Source of the DNA: Coriobacteriaceae bacterium
Lineage (GTDB): Bacteria; Actinomycetota; Coriobacteriia; Coriobacteriales; Atopobiaceae
Direction: 5' to 3'
DNA length: 64,000 bases
Assembly: GCA_004557505.1 (NCBI GenBank)
Contig: SFGZ01000001.1
Location: forward strand, 248,001 to 312,000
The position numbers and the translations under genes were made by a program. Of the stretch, positions 53,894 to 62,241 are shown piece after piece. Below the pieces are notes generated by a model that worked only from the letters and a program-made list of their open reading frames with translations, was not told the DNA's origin and ran no database searches. The first letter of the stretch is position 1, and the number at the start of each line of letters is the position of its first letter.

Positions 53894-55969
53894 ATGGCTA
53901 CAGCGAGCACTGAGAAGGTCAAGAATGTGGTCCTTGTGGGCCAAGGCGGCGTGGGCAAGACCATGCTGGCCGAGGCCATGCTGCACCTGACGGGCAGGAC
54001 GACCCGCCTGGGTGGCCACGCCGGCACCAAGCCCACGCTCGATTACGACGCGGAGGAGGGCGAGCGCGGATTCTCGATCTCCACCACCATCGCCCCCGTC
54101 GTCTGCGGGGACACCCGGATCAACGTGCTCGACGCGCCTTGCTACCCGGACTTCGTCGGTGACGCCTACGCCGCCATGAGCGCGTGCGAGACGGCCCTCT
54201 TCGTGGTCGACGCCGCCGGTGGCCTTGGAACCGTGACCACGCGCCTGTGGTACGCGGCCGAGAACCTCTCGCTCGCTCGCGCCATCTTCGTGAACCGCTG
54301 CGACCGTCCCGACGCGGACTTCGACGTGACGCTTGAGGCCCTGCGCGAGCACTATGGCAACAACCTTGGTGCGGTCACCATCCCCATGGGCACCGGAGAC
54401 ACGTTCGCCGGCGTTATCGACGTGGTCCGCATGAAGGCACGCCACCTCGCCGACGGCAAGCCCGTGGTGACCGACATCCCGTCTGAGTACCAGGCCGCCG
54501 CCGAGGAGGCGCGCGCCAACCTCACCGAGCTTGTGGTCGAGGCTGACGACGAGCTCATGATGCGCTACCTCGAGGGCGGCGAGGTCACCCAGGCCGAGCT
54601 CGAGGGGCTTCTCAGCAAGGCCCTGGCCGAGCGCGTCTTCGTGCCCGTCTTCGCGGGCTCGTGCGTGCGTGAGGAAGGGCTCTTCTCGCTCATGGACGCC
54701 ATCGTCGGCTGGTTCCCCATGATGGCGGACTTTGGCCGCATCCCGCTGGTCAACGGCGAGCAGCTTGACATCTCGCCGGACGACGACCGCCCCGTTGCCT
54801 TTGCCTTCAAGAGCCTTAACGACCCGCAGAACGGCCGCCTCTCCTTCCTCAAGGTGCTGGCCGGCACCCTCATGGCTGGAATGGAGCTCACCAACGCGCG
54901 CACGCGCAAGACCGAGCGCCTGGGGCACCTCTACCTCATGTGCGGTCGCGACACCGAGGAGGTCTCGTCCGCAGCGGCCGGTGACATCGTGGTGGCACCA
55001 AAGCTCGAGGTCATGACCGGCGACACCCTCTCGGTGACCGGCAAGGTAGAGGCCGCTGCCTTCCGCTTCCCCAACTCCCTCTACCGCATTGCCATCGAGC
55101 CCGACAAGCGCGGTACCGAGGGCAAGCTGTATGCGTTTCTCGAGAAGGCCGCCGATGCCGATCCCACGCTCAAGGTCGAGCGGGACGAGGACACGGGCCA
55201 GACGGTCATCTCGGCCATTGGCGAGGCGCAGGTGAGCGTGCTGCTCGATCGGCTGGAGGACCGCGCGGGCGTGACGGCGCATACCGTGGCGCTGCGCATC
55301 CCGTACCGCGAGACCATCCGCCGCGTGGCCTCCGCCCAGGGTCGCCACAAGAAGCAGACCGGTGGTGCGGGCCAGTACGGCGACTGCTGGCTGCGCATCG
55401 AGCCCAACCCCGGAAGCGGCTATGAGTTCGTGGACGAGGTCGTTGGGGGGCACATCCCGCGCGGCTTCATCCCGGCCATCGACAAGGGCGTGCAGGAGAC
55501 CATGTGCGAGGGCGTGCTTGCCGGCTACCCCATGATCGACGTCAAGGTCGCCGTGTACGATGGCTCGTATCACCCCGTCGACTCCAATGAGATGGCCTTC
55601 AAGACGGCAGCGCGCATCGGCTTCCAGAAGGCCGTGGCCCAGGCCGAGCCCGTGCTTCTCGAGCCTATGGCTCACCTGCGCATCACCGTGCCAGACAGCT
55701 ATGCCGGCTCCGTGATGGGCGACGTCTCCGCTTCGCGCGGCCGCGTTGAGGGGATGTCTGCTGGCACGGGCGTCGCCAGTGGCGAGACCACCATCGAGGC
55801 GACCATCCCGTACGCCGAGGTCACAGACTACGCAACGCGCCTGCGGTCGCTCTCGCGCGGCACGGGCGAGTTCGAGATGGAGCTTTCGGGCTACGAGCAG
55901 GTGCCGCATGACATACAGGCCAAGCTTGCTGCCGAGTACGCCGAGAGGCGCGCCGCCGGCGAGAAGTAG
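53894..55969 (+). CDS. Elongation factor G-like GTPase (EF-G2 type)
   Basis: A 691-residue protein with full EF-G domain order. ATG at 53894 follows GAGGAGGA. GTPase motifs are altered: VGQGGVGKT (P loop), DAPCYPDF in place of the usual DTPGHxDF, and NRCDRPDADF in place of NKMDR. The C-terminal EF-G IV-V blocks are intact (RHKKQTGGAGQYGDCWLRIEP, DGSYHPVDSNEMAFKTAA). Such paralogues are common in Actinobacteria beside the true fusA. Its role in translocation or recycling is unclear. Confidence 0.85.
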   Translation: MATASTEKVKNVVLVGQGGVGKTMLAEAMLHLTGRTTRLGGHAGTKPTLDYDAEEGERGFSISTTIAPVVCGDTRINVLDAPCYPDFVGDAYAAMSACETALFVVDAAGGLGTVTTRLWYAAENLSLARAIFVNRCDRPDADFDVTLEALREHYGNNLGAVTIPMGTGDTFAGVIDVVRMKARHLADGKPVVTDIPSEYQAAAEEARANLTELVVEADDELMMRYLEGGEVTQAELEGLLSKALAERVFVPVFAGSCVREEGLFSLMDAIVGWFPMMADFGRIPLVNGEQLDISPDDDRPVAFAFKSLNDPQNGRLSFLKVLAGTLMAGMELTNARTRKTERLGHLYLMCGRDTEEVSSAAAGDIVVAPKLEVMTGDTLSVTGKVEAAAFRFPNSLYRIAIEPDKRGTEGKLYAFLEKAADADPTLKVERDEDTGQTVISAIGEAQVSVLLDRLEDRAGVTAHTVALRIPYRETIRRVASAQGRHKKQTGGAGQYGDCWLRIEPNPGSGYEFVDEVVGGHIPRGFIPAIDKGVQETMCEGVLAGYPMIDVKVAVYDGSYHPVDSNEMAFKTAARIGFQKAVAQAEPVLLEPMAHLRITVPDSYAGSVMGDVSASRGRVEGMSAGTGVASGETTIEATIPYAEVTDYATRLRSLSRGTGEFEMELSGYEQVPHDIQAKLAAEYAERRAAGEK

Positions 55970-56007
55970 CGGAAGCTCGTCTGGTGTTTGGCCAGATACA
56001 TAGGGGT

Positions 56008-56042
56008 AACGAGGCCGACTCTTCGAGTCGGCCTCGTTCGTC
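56008..56042 (+). terminator. Terminator after the EF-G-like gene
   Basis: A 13-bp stem AACGAGGCCGACT with its complement (56008-56020 and 56026-56038), 5-base loop, then CGTCTTCC. Confidence 0.8.
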
Positions 56043-56045
56043 TTC

Positions 56046-56062
56046 CACAGAATTCTTGCAGT
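56046..56062 (+). promoter_or_regulatory. CACAGAATTCTTGCAGT motif
   Basis: Differs in one base from the 17-base motif at 31066-31082, upstream of the other PD-(D/E)XK-like gene. Located 42 bases before the start codon of the gene at 56104. Confidence 0.35.
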
Positions 56063-56103
56063 TTGCTGACGACTTGCTTTCCGAGTTTGTGAGGTGACGG
56101 TAC

Positions 56104-57078
56104 ATGAGTGCGCGTCTGATTATCGGCTTCGAGTCCGCGTTGAGCTTCTGGCGGTCATCTCGAGTCGCTCAGTTGGTCGCTGGCACCGACATGACTCTTG
56201 AGGAATCTGGCGCGGTTTTCGGCACGGGAAACAAAACGTTGACGGAGCGGGCACACGCGGCGCTCAATGCCTGTTGCTGCAAGGGGCCACTCGATGTTCT
56301 GCTGACGCAGGGGGGCGCTCGACACAACTGTCCTCTCATTAGGGACCACCGGTGGACCGGGCCATCCGCAGATGGGGGCTTGTTCAAGATTGATGAGCAG
56401 ACATACGTATGCCGAATGCCGGCAGTTCTGGTGCAGCTTGCGAGCGTCTGGGATGACATTGAAGTTGCGACGATTGCTATGGAGGTGCTTGGTACCTACG
56501 GGCTATCCGACCAGTTAGAGAGAGGCTGGGATGTCGACCTTGCTCCGTTGGTGACATATGGGGAGCTGGTGAGATACATTCGAGCTGCTATGGCTCTTGA
56601 TGCTCGCGGCGCCCACCGAGCAGGCGCGGCGCTTGAGCTTGCTGCGCCCGATTCGAATTCACCGCGCGAGACCGCTCTTGCGGTGTACTTCAATCTCTCG
56701 AGGCGTCGCGGCGGCGCAGAGCTTAGGGGCTTTGTCATGAACAGATCCATTGAGCTGACGGGAGAACAGCGTGAAATTGCTGGGCAAGACCGAGTGAAAC
56801 CAGATTTCCTGTGGAAGTCGAAGCATGTGACCGTAGAGTACGACAGCGATCTCTCGCACCTCAGCTCTCGGCAGAAGACCAAGGACGAGCGTCGCCGAAG
56901 CGCGCTGGAATCGGCGGGGTACAAATCCCTGGTTGTGACCAACGGAATTACGGGGGATGAGATTGCGCTCAACGCATTGACGGTTCAGCTTGAGCGGCGG
57001 TTGGGATACCGGAGGAAGCCGCTGAGCGACCGTCAGGTGGCGTTGAGGAGGATACTTGTGCGGCGACTCTTTGGTTGA
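56104..57078 (+). CDS. PD-(D/E)XK-like protein (second copy type)
   Basis: A 324-residue protein with a ribosome site GAGGTG 8 bases before ATG. The N-terminus (residues ~1-110) has no recognised motif, apart from a Cys-rich NACCCKGPLDV. The C-terminal part has QDRVKPDFLWKSKHVTVEYDSDLSHL...TKDERRRSALESAGYKSLVVT, a DUF559-like PD-(D/E)XK nuclease pattern. The protein ends in a basic tail. It stands alone, directly before the inverted repeats at 57089-57332. The general organisation is like the gene at 31205, but the sequences are not close. Function is unknown. Confidence 0.6.
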   Translation: MSARLIIGFESALSFWRSSRVAQLVAGTDMTLEESGAVFGTGNKTLTERAHAALNACCCKGPLDVLLTQGGARHNCPLIRDHRWTGPSADGGLFKIDEQTYVCRMPAVLVQLASVWDDIEVATIAMEVLGTYGLSDQLERGWDVDLAPLVTYGELVRYIRAAMALDARGAHRAGAALELAAPDSNSPRETALAVYFNLSRRRGGAELRGFVMNRSIELTGEQREIAGQDRVKPDFLWKSKHVTVEYDSDLSHLSSRQKTKDERRRSALESAGYKSLVVTNGITGDEIALNALTVQLERRLGYRRKPLSDRQVALRRILVRRLFG

Positions 57079-57088
57079 GAACTGTCGA

Positions 57089-57332
57089 TGCATCGAAACC
57101 GCCTCCGTTGCACAAAATTCCGAATCTGTGCATCGAACTGCCTTTCATTACACGTGGTTTTGGGGAGGGGCAAGGGATGGGCATCTGCATTTTGTGTACT
57201 AGATAAAATAGAGCACAATATATGGTATGTAATAATTTAACGATACTTAGAGGCGTTCAGAACCTACGTGCAAGGTAGAGCAGTTGGATGTAAAAGCCTC
57301 AGAAAATGTGTAACGGAGGCGGTTTCGATGCA
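57089..57332. repeat. 26-bp inverted repeats flanking a 192-bp noncoding segment
   Basis: TGCATCGAAACCGCCTCCGT... at 57089-57114 matches the reverse complement of 57307-57332 in 25 of 26 bases. A diverged direct copy (TGCATCGAACTGCC...) lies at 57129-57154. The region between the gene at 57078 and the next gene is AT-rich, with no coding sequence (57079-57384 holds no gene). Confidence 0.8.
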
Positions 57333-57384
57333 GAACCCCGCCTTGCGTGAGGCGTAGAGAGGTCGCGGTGCTGCAACCCCCTCG

Positions 57385-58770
57385 CTAGGACGCCTCGAGA
57401 ATTCCGATCAGCGCCCGGTGGTCGGATCCACTGACTGCAACGGTCTCGAGGTTGCTTGCCACGATGCCCGAGGACTTCGAGTACACAAAGTGATCGATCT
57501 CGATGAGTGGGGGAACCTTCTTGTTCGAGGGGTACGTCATGTGGAAGCCCTGCCCGCTCTGCTCCCCAGCGTCCACAAACGTGTCGCCCAGAAGTTCGCG
57601 GAAGCGGGCGTGGTCCCACGTCGAATTGAAGTCTCCGCAGAGCAGGTAGGCGTGGTCGTATCCCGAAAGGGATTTGATGACGGAAAGCCCCTGGCTCCAC
57701 TCGCCCTGGGCGCCGCGCACGGGGGAGTTGGGGTGAACGGCCACAACGCGCACGGTCGTCCCGCCCACCACAATGTCGGCCGCGGGCATCGAGCTCGTGT
57801 TGATGGGCAGCAGGTTGGTGGATACGTTCGACATGGGCGCCGCCGTCCAGATGCCATTGCGCCCGCCGTTGTTAATCTCCGACGCGGCATCCGAAATCAC
57901 GCGGTGGGGCAGAACCGCGTCGAGCCCCGCCGCGCCAAGCGCCCGCACCTCGGCATCCGTAAGCTCTTCGAGGCAGAGGACCTCCACGTTGTAGCGCTTG
58001 ACCAGGCTCACGATCTCTGCTGCCGAGGCGTTTCCGTTGTACGTGTTGAGCGTCATGATTCGCGCCGCGCCGTCGCCCGTGGAAGCCGACGCTTGCGCGC
58101 TTGCCACTGCCGACGGGCTGACGCGGGACGTTGGCACGAAGTACCCAACGTGCCACGCCGCGGTTGTTGCAAGGGCCGCGGCGCTCACGACGAGCAGTAC
58201 CCGGCGTCGCCACAGGGCTGCCAGAGCCAGGCACACGAGCACTGGCGCAAACAGAATCGGCGTGAATGACACAAGCTCCGGCACCGCGCGACCATCAGAG
58301 TGCGAGGCGGGAATGCATCTGATCGCCATGAGCCCCAGGCACGCAAGCATCACGAGCCACAAGAGAAAGCTCAGAAAACCGTGGCGCGCCCGCTTCGGGC
58401 TGCGCCTCGGCCTCTGCGCGCGGGCCTCAGGGCGCGGGCCGTGCCCGCCTCCGCCGCCTGCGCTACCGCCTCCGCCGTTTGCGCCGCCGCTCGCGCGCCA
58501 GCATCCCCGGGCCTCCCCGACGCCTGCTCGCTCGCACCCATTGCCACCAGGTGATTCGTGGCGATACAGGTTTGGCTGCGTGTCACCCGCGCGAGCGCTC
58601 GCGGAAGCCGCTGGCATGACGCGCGTGCGCCCGGGCTCGGCGTCCGCCCGCGTCTGGCCGTACGAGATGGGGCCGAATCCGTCCTCGGGATCTCCCGTCT
58701 CCATCGCCCAGTCAATATCGGGGATGGGATCGAGGGGATTCCGTGTGTTATCGGTGCCTTCGGACACCAT
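57385..58770 (-). CDS. Endonuclease/exonuclease/phosphatase family membrane protein
   Basis: A 461-residue protein. ATG at 58770 (MVSEGTDNTR) follows a G-rich ribosome site (AAGGGGG); a GTG 33 bases upstream is possible. Residues ~1-130 are a low-complexity Gly/Ala/Arg-rich region, followed by three hydrophobic helices (FLSFLLWLVMLACLGLMAI, ILFAPVLVCLALAAL, VLLVVSAAALATTAAWHV). The C-terminal EEP domain begins RIMTLNTYNGNASAAEIV and has EVLCLEEL, LLCGDFNSTW and SGSDHRALIG (catalytic Glu, Asp, His). The active site should be extracellular. The exact substrate is unknown. Confidence 0.82.
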   Translation of the reverse strand: MVSEGTDNTRNPLDPIPDIDWAMETGDPEDGFGPISYGQTRADAEPGRTRVMPAASASARAGDTQPNLYRHESPGGNGCERAGVGEARGCWRASGGANGGGGSAGGGGGHGPRPEARAQRPRRSPKRARHGFLSFLLWLVMLACLGLMAIRCIPASHSDGRAVPELVSFTPILFAPVLVCLALAALWRRRVLLVVSAAALATTAAWHVGYFVPTSRVSPSAVASAQASASTGDGAARIMTLNTYNGNASAAEIVSLVKRYNVEVLCLEELTDAEVRALGAAGLDAVLPHRVISDAASEINNGGRNGIWTAAPMSNVSTNLLPINTSSMPAADIVVGGTTVRVVAVHPNSPVRGAQGEWSQGLSVIKSLSGYDHAYLLCGDFNSTWDHARFRELLGDTFVDAGEQSGQGFHMTYPSNKKVPPLIEIDHFVYSKSSGIVASNLETVAVSGSDHRALIGILEAS

Positions 58771-58987
58771 GCCCCCTTCATTGGGCAGCCTATCGGACAG
58801 CACATGGTATCAGCCGCATGTGGTGCCCTCGCGAACGCATGAAGACGATACGCGCCCATTGGGTTACGGCTTATGCGCAACTCCGCGTTCAATGGGCATT
58901 TCTTATAGAATTAGAAACAGCCGCGACTGCCGTCTGCTTGGCGGCGCAGTTGCACCCGTGCCGTCCAAGGAGGTTGCGCACCCGCGC
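58771..58987. promoter_or_regulatory. Divergent promoter region
   Basis: An inverted repeat GCCCATTG...CAATGGGC spans 58856-58899, followed by TATAGAAT near 58904-58911. This region likely serves the CBS-domain gene; no small gene seen. Confidence 0.4.
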
Positions 58988-60496
58988 ATGGACATAGCCT
59001 TATCGATTCTCGTCACATTTCTGCTCACCATTGCGAATGGATACTTCTCGATGTCAGAGATGGCGCTTTCCACCGCACGGAAGGTGCTGTTGGACCATGA
59101 TGCCGAGGAGGGCGACGTACGGGCGGCCACCGCGGCAGACATGATCGCCGATCCCACGCAGTTCCTCGCCGCCATCCAGGTTGCCATCACGCTCGTGGGA
59201 TTCTTCTCGTCCGCCTACGCCGCCACCAGCCTCTCCGAGCCGCTTGGCTCGTGGCTCTCCGGGTTTGGCATGGACCCCGGCCTCTCGAACGGGCTGGCCA
59301 CGGTGCTCATCACCCTCATCGTGTCGTACGTCTCCATCGTGGTTGGCGAGCTTGTCCCCAAGCGCATCGCAATGGCCGATGCCGAGGGCGTATCCAAGCG
59401 CGTCGCGGGCTTTCTTCGCGGCTTCTCATGCGTCGTCAAGCCGCTGATCTGGCTCACCTCCGCCAGCGCCAACGGCCTCGCGCGCCTGCTGCACGTGAAG
59501 TCCGCCGACGATCGACAGGACGTATCGGAGGACGAGATCAAGTACATGGTCACCGACTCCGACGAGCTCTCCGACGAGGAGAAGCTGATGATCCACGAGG
59601 TCATCGACTTGGGCGACGCCATCGCCCGGGAGGTCATGGTGCCGCGCGTGGACATGTGCGCCATGCGCGAGGACACCACGCTCAGCGAGGTCCTCTCCGT
59701 CATGCGCCGCACCGGCTTTAGCCGCATCCCCATCTATCGGGGCAACGTCGATCGCATCGTGGGCATCGCCCACATCAAGGACCTCATCTCGCCCATCATC
59801 GATGACGGCCGCGGAGGCGAGAGGATCTCTCGCCACATGCGCGCGGCGGACTTCGTTCCCGACACCAAGGACATCATCCCGCTTCTCTCCGAGATGCAGT
59901 CGAACCACGACCAGATGATCATCGTGGTGGACGAGTACGGCGGCACCGCCGGCGTCATCACGATCGAAGACATCGTCGAGGAGATCGTGGGCGAAATCGA
60001 GGACGAGTTCGACCCCGACAACAAGTACCTCACCAAGCTCTCCGACCGCGAGTGGCTGGTCGACGGCCGCTTCTCGCTCGACGATGCCATCGACCTGGGC
60101 TGGCCGGTGGAGGACAACGAGGAGTACGAGACCGTTGCCGGCTTCATCACCGACACGGCCGACAAGCTCCCGCAACCCGGTGACGTGATCACCAAGGACG
60201 GCTACACCTTTCGCGTGCAGTCCATGCGCGGCCGTCGCGTGGCCATGCTGCGCGTGACGGCTCCCGAGTCCACCGAGGAGGCCGTCGCTGGCGCAGGCGA
60301 TCGGCCCGAGGCCCCCGAGTGGGACAAGGACAAGGCGTCCGGGGGGGACGGCGTCGAGGCGTCGCCTTCCGAGCCTGTCGATAAGCCCGCGCTTCCCGTG
60401 CCGCTCCAGGCCCGCGTCGCCAAATTGCGTAAAAAGTCGCAGCATGATGGCGATTCGGACGAATCGTGCGGCAAGGAAGGGGAACAAAGCGCCTAA
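58988..60496 (+). CDS. CNNM/CorC-family protein with DUF21, CBS pair and transporter-associated domain
   Basis: A 502-residue hemolysin-type protein. ATG at 58988 (MDIALSILVTFLLTIANGYFSMSEMAL) has AAGGAGG about 14 bases upstream. Order: DUF21 with four membrane helices (~1-165), CBS pair (MVPRVDMCAMREDTTLSEV.. and DYRIPIYRG.. to DEYGGTAGVITIEDIVEEIVGEI), and a CorC_HlyC domain (WLVDGRFSLDDAIDLGWPVEDNEEYETVAGFI). These are linked to Mg2+/Co2+ efflux. The C-terminal ~75 residues are charged and disordered and carry a 7-G run. The mgtA gene in the same window suggests Mg2+ balance matters, but the two are unlinked. Confidence 0.88.
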   Translation: MDIALSILVTFLLTIANGYFSMSEMALSTARKVLLDHDAEEGDVRAATAADMIADPTQFLAAIQVAITLVGFFSSAYAATSLSEPLGSWLSGFGMDPGLSNGLATVLITLIVSYVSIVVGELVPKRIAMADAEGVSKRVAGFLRGFSCVVKPLIWLTSASANGLARLLHVKSADDRQDVSEDEIKYMVTDSDELSDEEKLMIHEVIDLGDAIAREVMVPRVDMCAMREDTTLSEVLSVMRRTGFSRIPIYRGNVDRIVGIAHIKDLISPIIDDGRGGERISRHMRAADFVPDTKDIIPLLSEMQSNHDQMIIVVDEYGGTAGVITIEDIVEEIVGEIEDEFDPDNKYLTKLSDREWLVDGRFSLDDAIDLGWPVEDNEEYETVAGFITDTADKLPQPGDVITKDGYTFRVQSMRGRRVAMLRVTAPESTEEAVAGAGDRPEAPEWDKDKASGGDGVEASPSEPVDKPALPVPLQARVAKLRKKSQHDGDSDESCGKEGEQSA

Positions 60497-60662
60497 GGGC
60501 CTGGTCTCAGCCGGGCTTTGCCCCGCGCGCCGCCGCCTGGCACATGCCGTCCGGCCACGCGCCGATGGCCCGGGCCGGGTTTTAACTACAATGGAGCCTA
60601 GACCTGATTAGACCTGATCGCCTGTCCGCACATGCGGGCGCAAAAAGAAGGGGAGCTGCACG

Positions 60663-61514
60663 ATGGCCCAGCTCGTGGAAATCAAAAAGGTCACGGTAGG
60701 GCCGAGGGACCTCGATGCCCTCGTGGAGATCGCCCCCGATGCCCCGCTCATGACCAGCGAGGACATCGAGGCCACGGCCCGCGTCTTCCATCTCATGCCC
60801 GAGCTGGCAGACCACGTGTGCATGGGTGACGCCGGTCGGCTCTTCCGCGACTCGATGGGGCACACCGAGCTTGCCCACCTCCTCGAGCATATGACGGTCG
60901 AGCTCCTCGCGCGCACCAACATCGCCGGCGACATCACCTGCGGCCGCACCTATCCCGTGGCCGGCAACGAGCGCGCCTTTGACGTGGTGTTCCCGTGCCC
61001 GGATGATGCCCTGGTCGCTGCGGCGCTCTCGAGTGCCGTGTGGATCCTGCAGTGGGCCTTCACCGGCGGCGGCGAGCCCGGGCCCAACGTCGACGCCATC
61101 GTCGACGGCATCGTGGGGCTGGTGCAGGGCGTCTCCGAGCCCGCCCACGGTGGCGATGGGGACGCGGGGCGGGGTTCCGCCGTCCAGGGAGAGGCTCAGG
61201 CTCCGGACAGCCAGGCACCGGATGACCAGGCGCCAGAGGCCGACGAGGATGCCCCGCTCGCCGAGGAGCCCGAATCCACCGAGGAGTCGGTGGGGCCGGA
61301 ACCCGCCGCCGCTCCCGCAAGCCCCGATTCCACGCTCGTCTCGCCAGCGCCTGTCTCCGCGCGGGATGCCTCGGCCGTGTTGGACGGCGAGCTTGACGAG
61401 CCGGAAGACGTTGTCGAGGAACCTCAGGCAGAGCCCGCGCCGGCAGAGGCTCCGACGCAGGATGACGGTGACTGGGATATGGCAGACATGCCGCGCCCCC
61501 GCCCGGTGAGGTAA
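60663..61514 (+). CDS. Stand-alone cyanophycin-synthetase N-domain-like protein
   Basis: A 283-residue protein. ATG at 60663 has AGGGGAG upstream. Residues ~1-130 have the pattern of the N-terminal domain of cyanophycin synthetase (CphA): GHTELAHLLEHMTVELLARTN (residues 66-86) followed by ITCGRT (91-96) and FDVVFPCPDDALVAAALSSAVWIL. The HLLEH (72-76) with E80 fits the conserved HxxEH segment. The ATP-grasp and ligase domains are absent. The rest (residues ~140-283) is Glu/Ala/Pro-rich low complexity. Some CphA N-domains have a hydrolase activity; whether this one does is unknown. Confidence 0.6.
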   Translation: MAQLVEIKKVTVGPRDLDALVEIAPDAPLMTSEDIEATARVFHLMPELADHVCMGDAGRLFRDSMGHTELAHLLEHMTVELLARTNIAGDITCGRTYPVAGNERAFDVVFPCPDDALVAAALSSAVWILQWAFTGGGEPGPNVDAIVDGIVGLVQGVSEPAHGGDGDAGRGSAVQGEAQAPDSQAPDDQAPEADEDAPLAEEPESTEESVGPEPAAAPASPDSTLVSPAPVSARDASAVLDGELDEPEDVVEEPQAEPAPAEAPTQDDGDWDMADMPRPRPVR

Positions 61515-61613
61515 TTTGCCCGGGAGGGCACTTTGCCTGCGCCACTCGCTGGCCTAACCCGTGGCCGGAAGCAAGAGGGTCGCATCTGCGTCCCGCAACG
61601 ACAGGAGGATCTT

Positions 61614-62060
61614 ATGAGTAAGACCGCTAGTTTCGTCCTTGGCAGCATCATCGGGGCTGCCGCAGGCGTCGTCGCTGGCATGATGCTGGCCCCCCGTCCC
61701 GGCGCGGAGAGCCGTGCCATGGCCGCCGACGCCATGAACGACGCTTGGGACTCCGCTGTTGACACTTACGAGCGCGGCGCGCGCAGCGTCTCCGACCGCC
61801 TGGGAGACGTTCGCCCCAGCGTCGACGCCAAGACCGACGAGCTTCGCGCCAAGGTCGACCTGGCCCGCGAGCGCATGGACCAGCTCCGCGACTCGCTCTC
61901 CGAGGCCGTCGCCAGCACGTCCGCGCAGGTCTCCGATGCCGTCAGTACCGTGACCGATCGCGTCTCGAGCATGGCCGGAGACGTTGCCGCCGCAAACGAG
62001 TCCGCCGCGCAGGCCGTACACGTCGAGGTCGTCGACAGCGCCGAGAAGTCCGGGGAGTAG
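61614..62060 (+). CDS. YtxH-like membrane-anchored coiled-coil protein
   Basis: A 148-residue protein. ATG at 61614 has AGGAGG 5 bases upstream; an upstream in-frame start at 61533 lacks it. It begins MSKTASFVLGSIIGAAAGVVAGMMLAPRPGAESR, the YtxH pattern of one N-terminal glycine-rich membrane helix. The rest is a long amphipathic helix with heptads (ELRAKVDLARERMDQLRDSLSEAV). Such proteins are stress- or envelope-associated; function is unknown. Confidence 0.8.
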   Translation: MSKTASFVLGSIIGAAAGVVAGMMLAPRPGAESRAMAADAMNDAWDSAVDTYERGARSVSDRLGDVRPSVDAKTDELRAKVDLARERMDQLRDSLSEAVASTSAQVSDAVSTVTDRVSSMAGDVAAANESAAQAVHVEVVDSAEKSGE

Positions 62061-62166
62061 GTCGTCCAGATCGTCGGGTCGCCGGGGTTCTCCGCCGGGC
62101 CTCTCGCGAGGGCGGCGCATGGGTGCGTGACGCGACGGGGTGCCCCTGGGTGCCCCGCTGCCATGT

Positions 62167-62208
62167 TGGGCGCGCCTTGGGCTCGCACGGGCGCGCCCAT
62201 CGTACTTT
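62167..62208 (+). terminator. Terminator before the PRC-barrel gene
   Basis: TGGGCGCGCC (62167-62176) pairs with GGCGCGCCCA (62190-62199); TTTT follows at 62205-62208. Confidence 0.65.
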
Positions 62209-62241
62209 TCGGCACGCAGGCGGTAGGGGGGGGGAGACGCC

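Noticed and set aside
60336..60346. Seven-G run in the CBS-domain gene as phase-variable tract
   Set aside because: Short and in a disordered tail; no evidence of variation.
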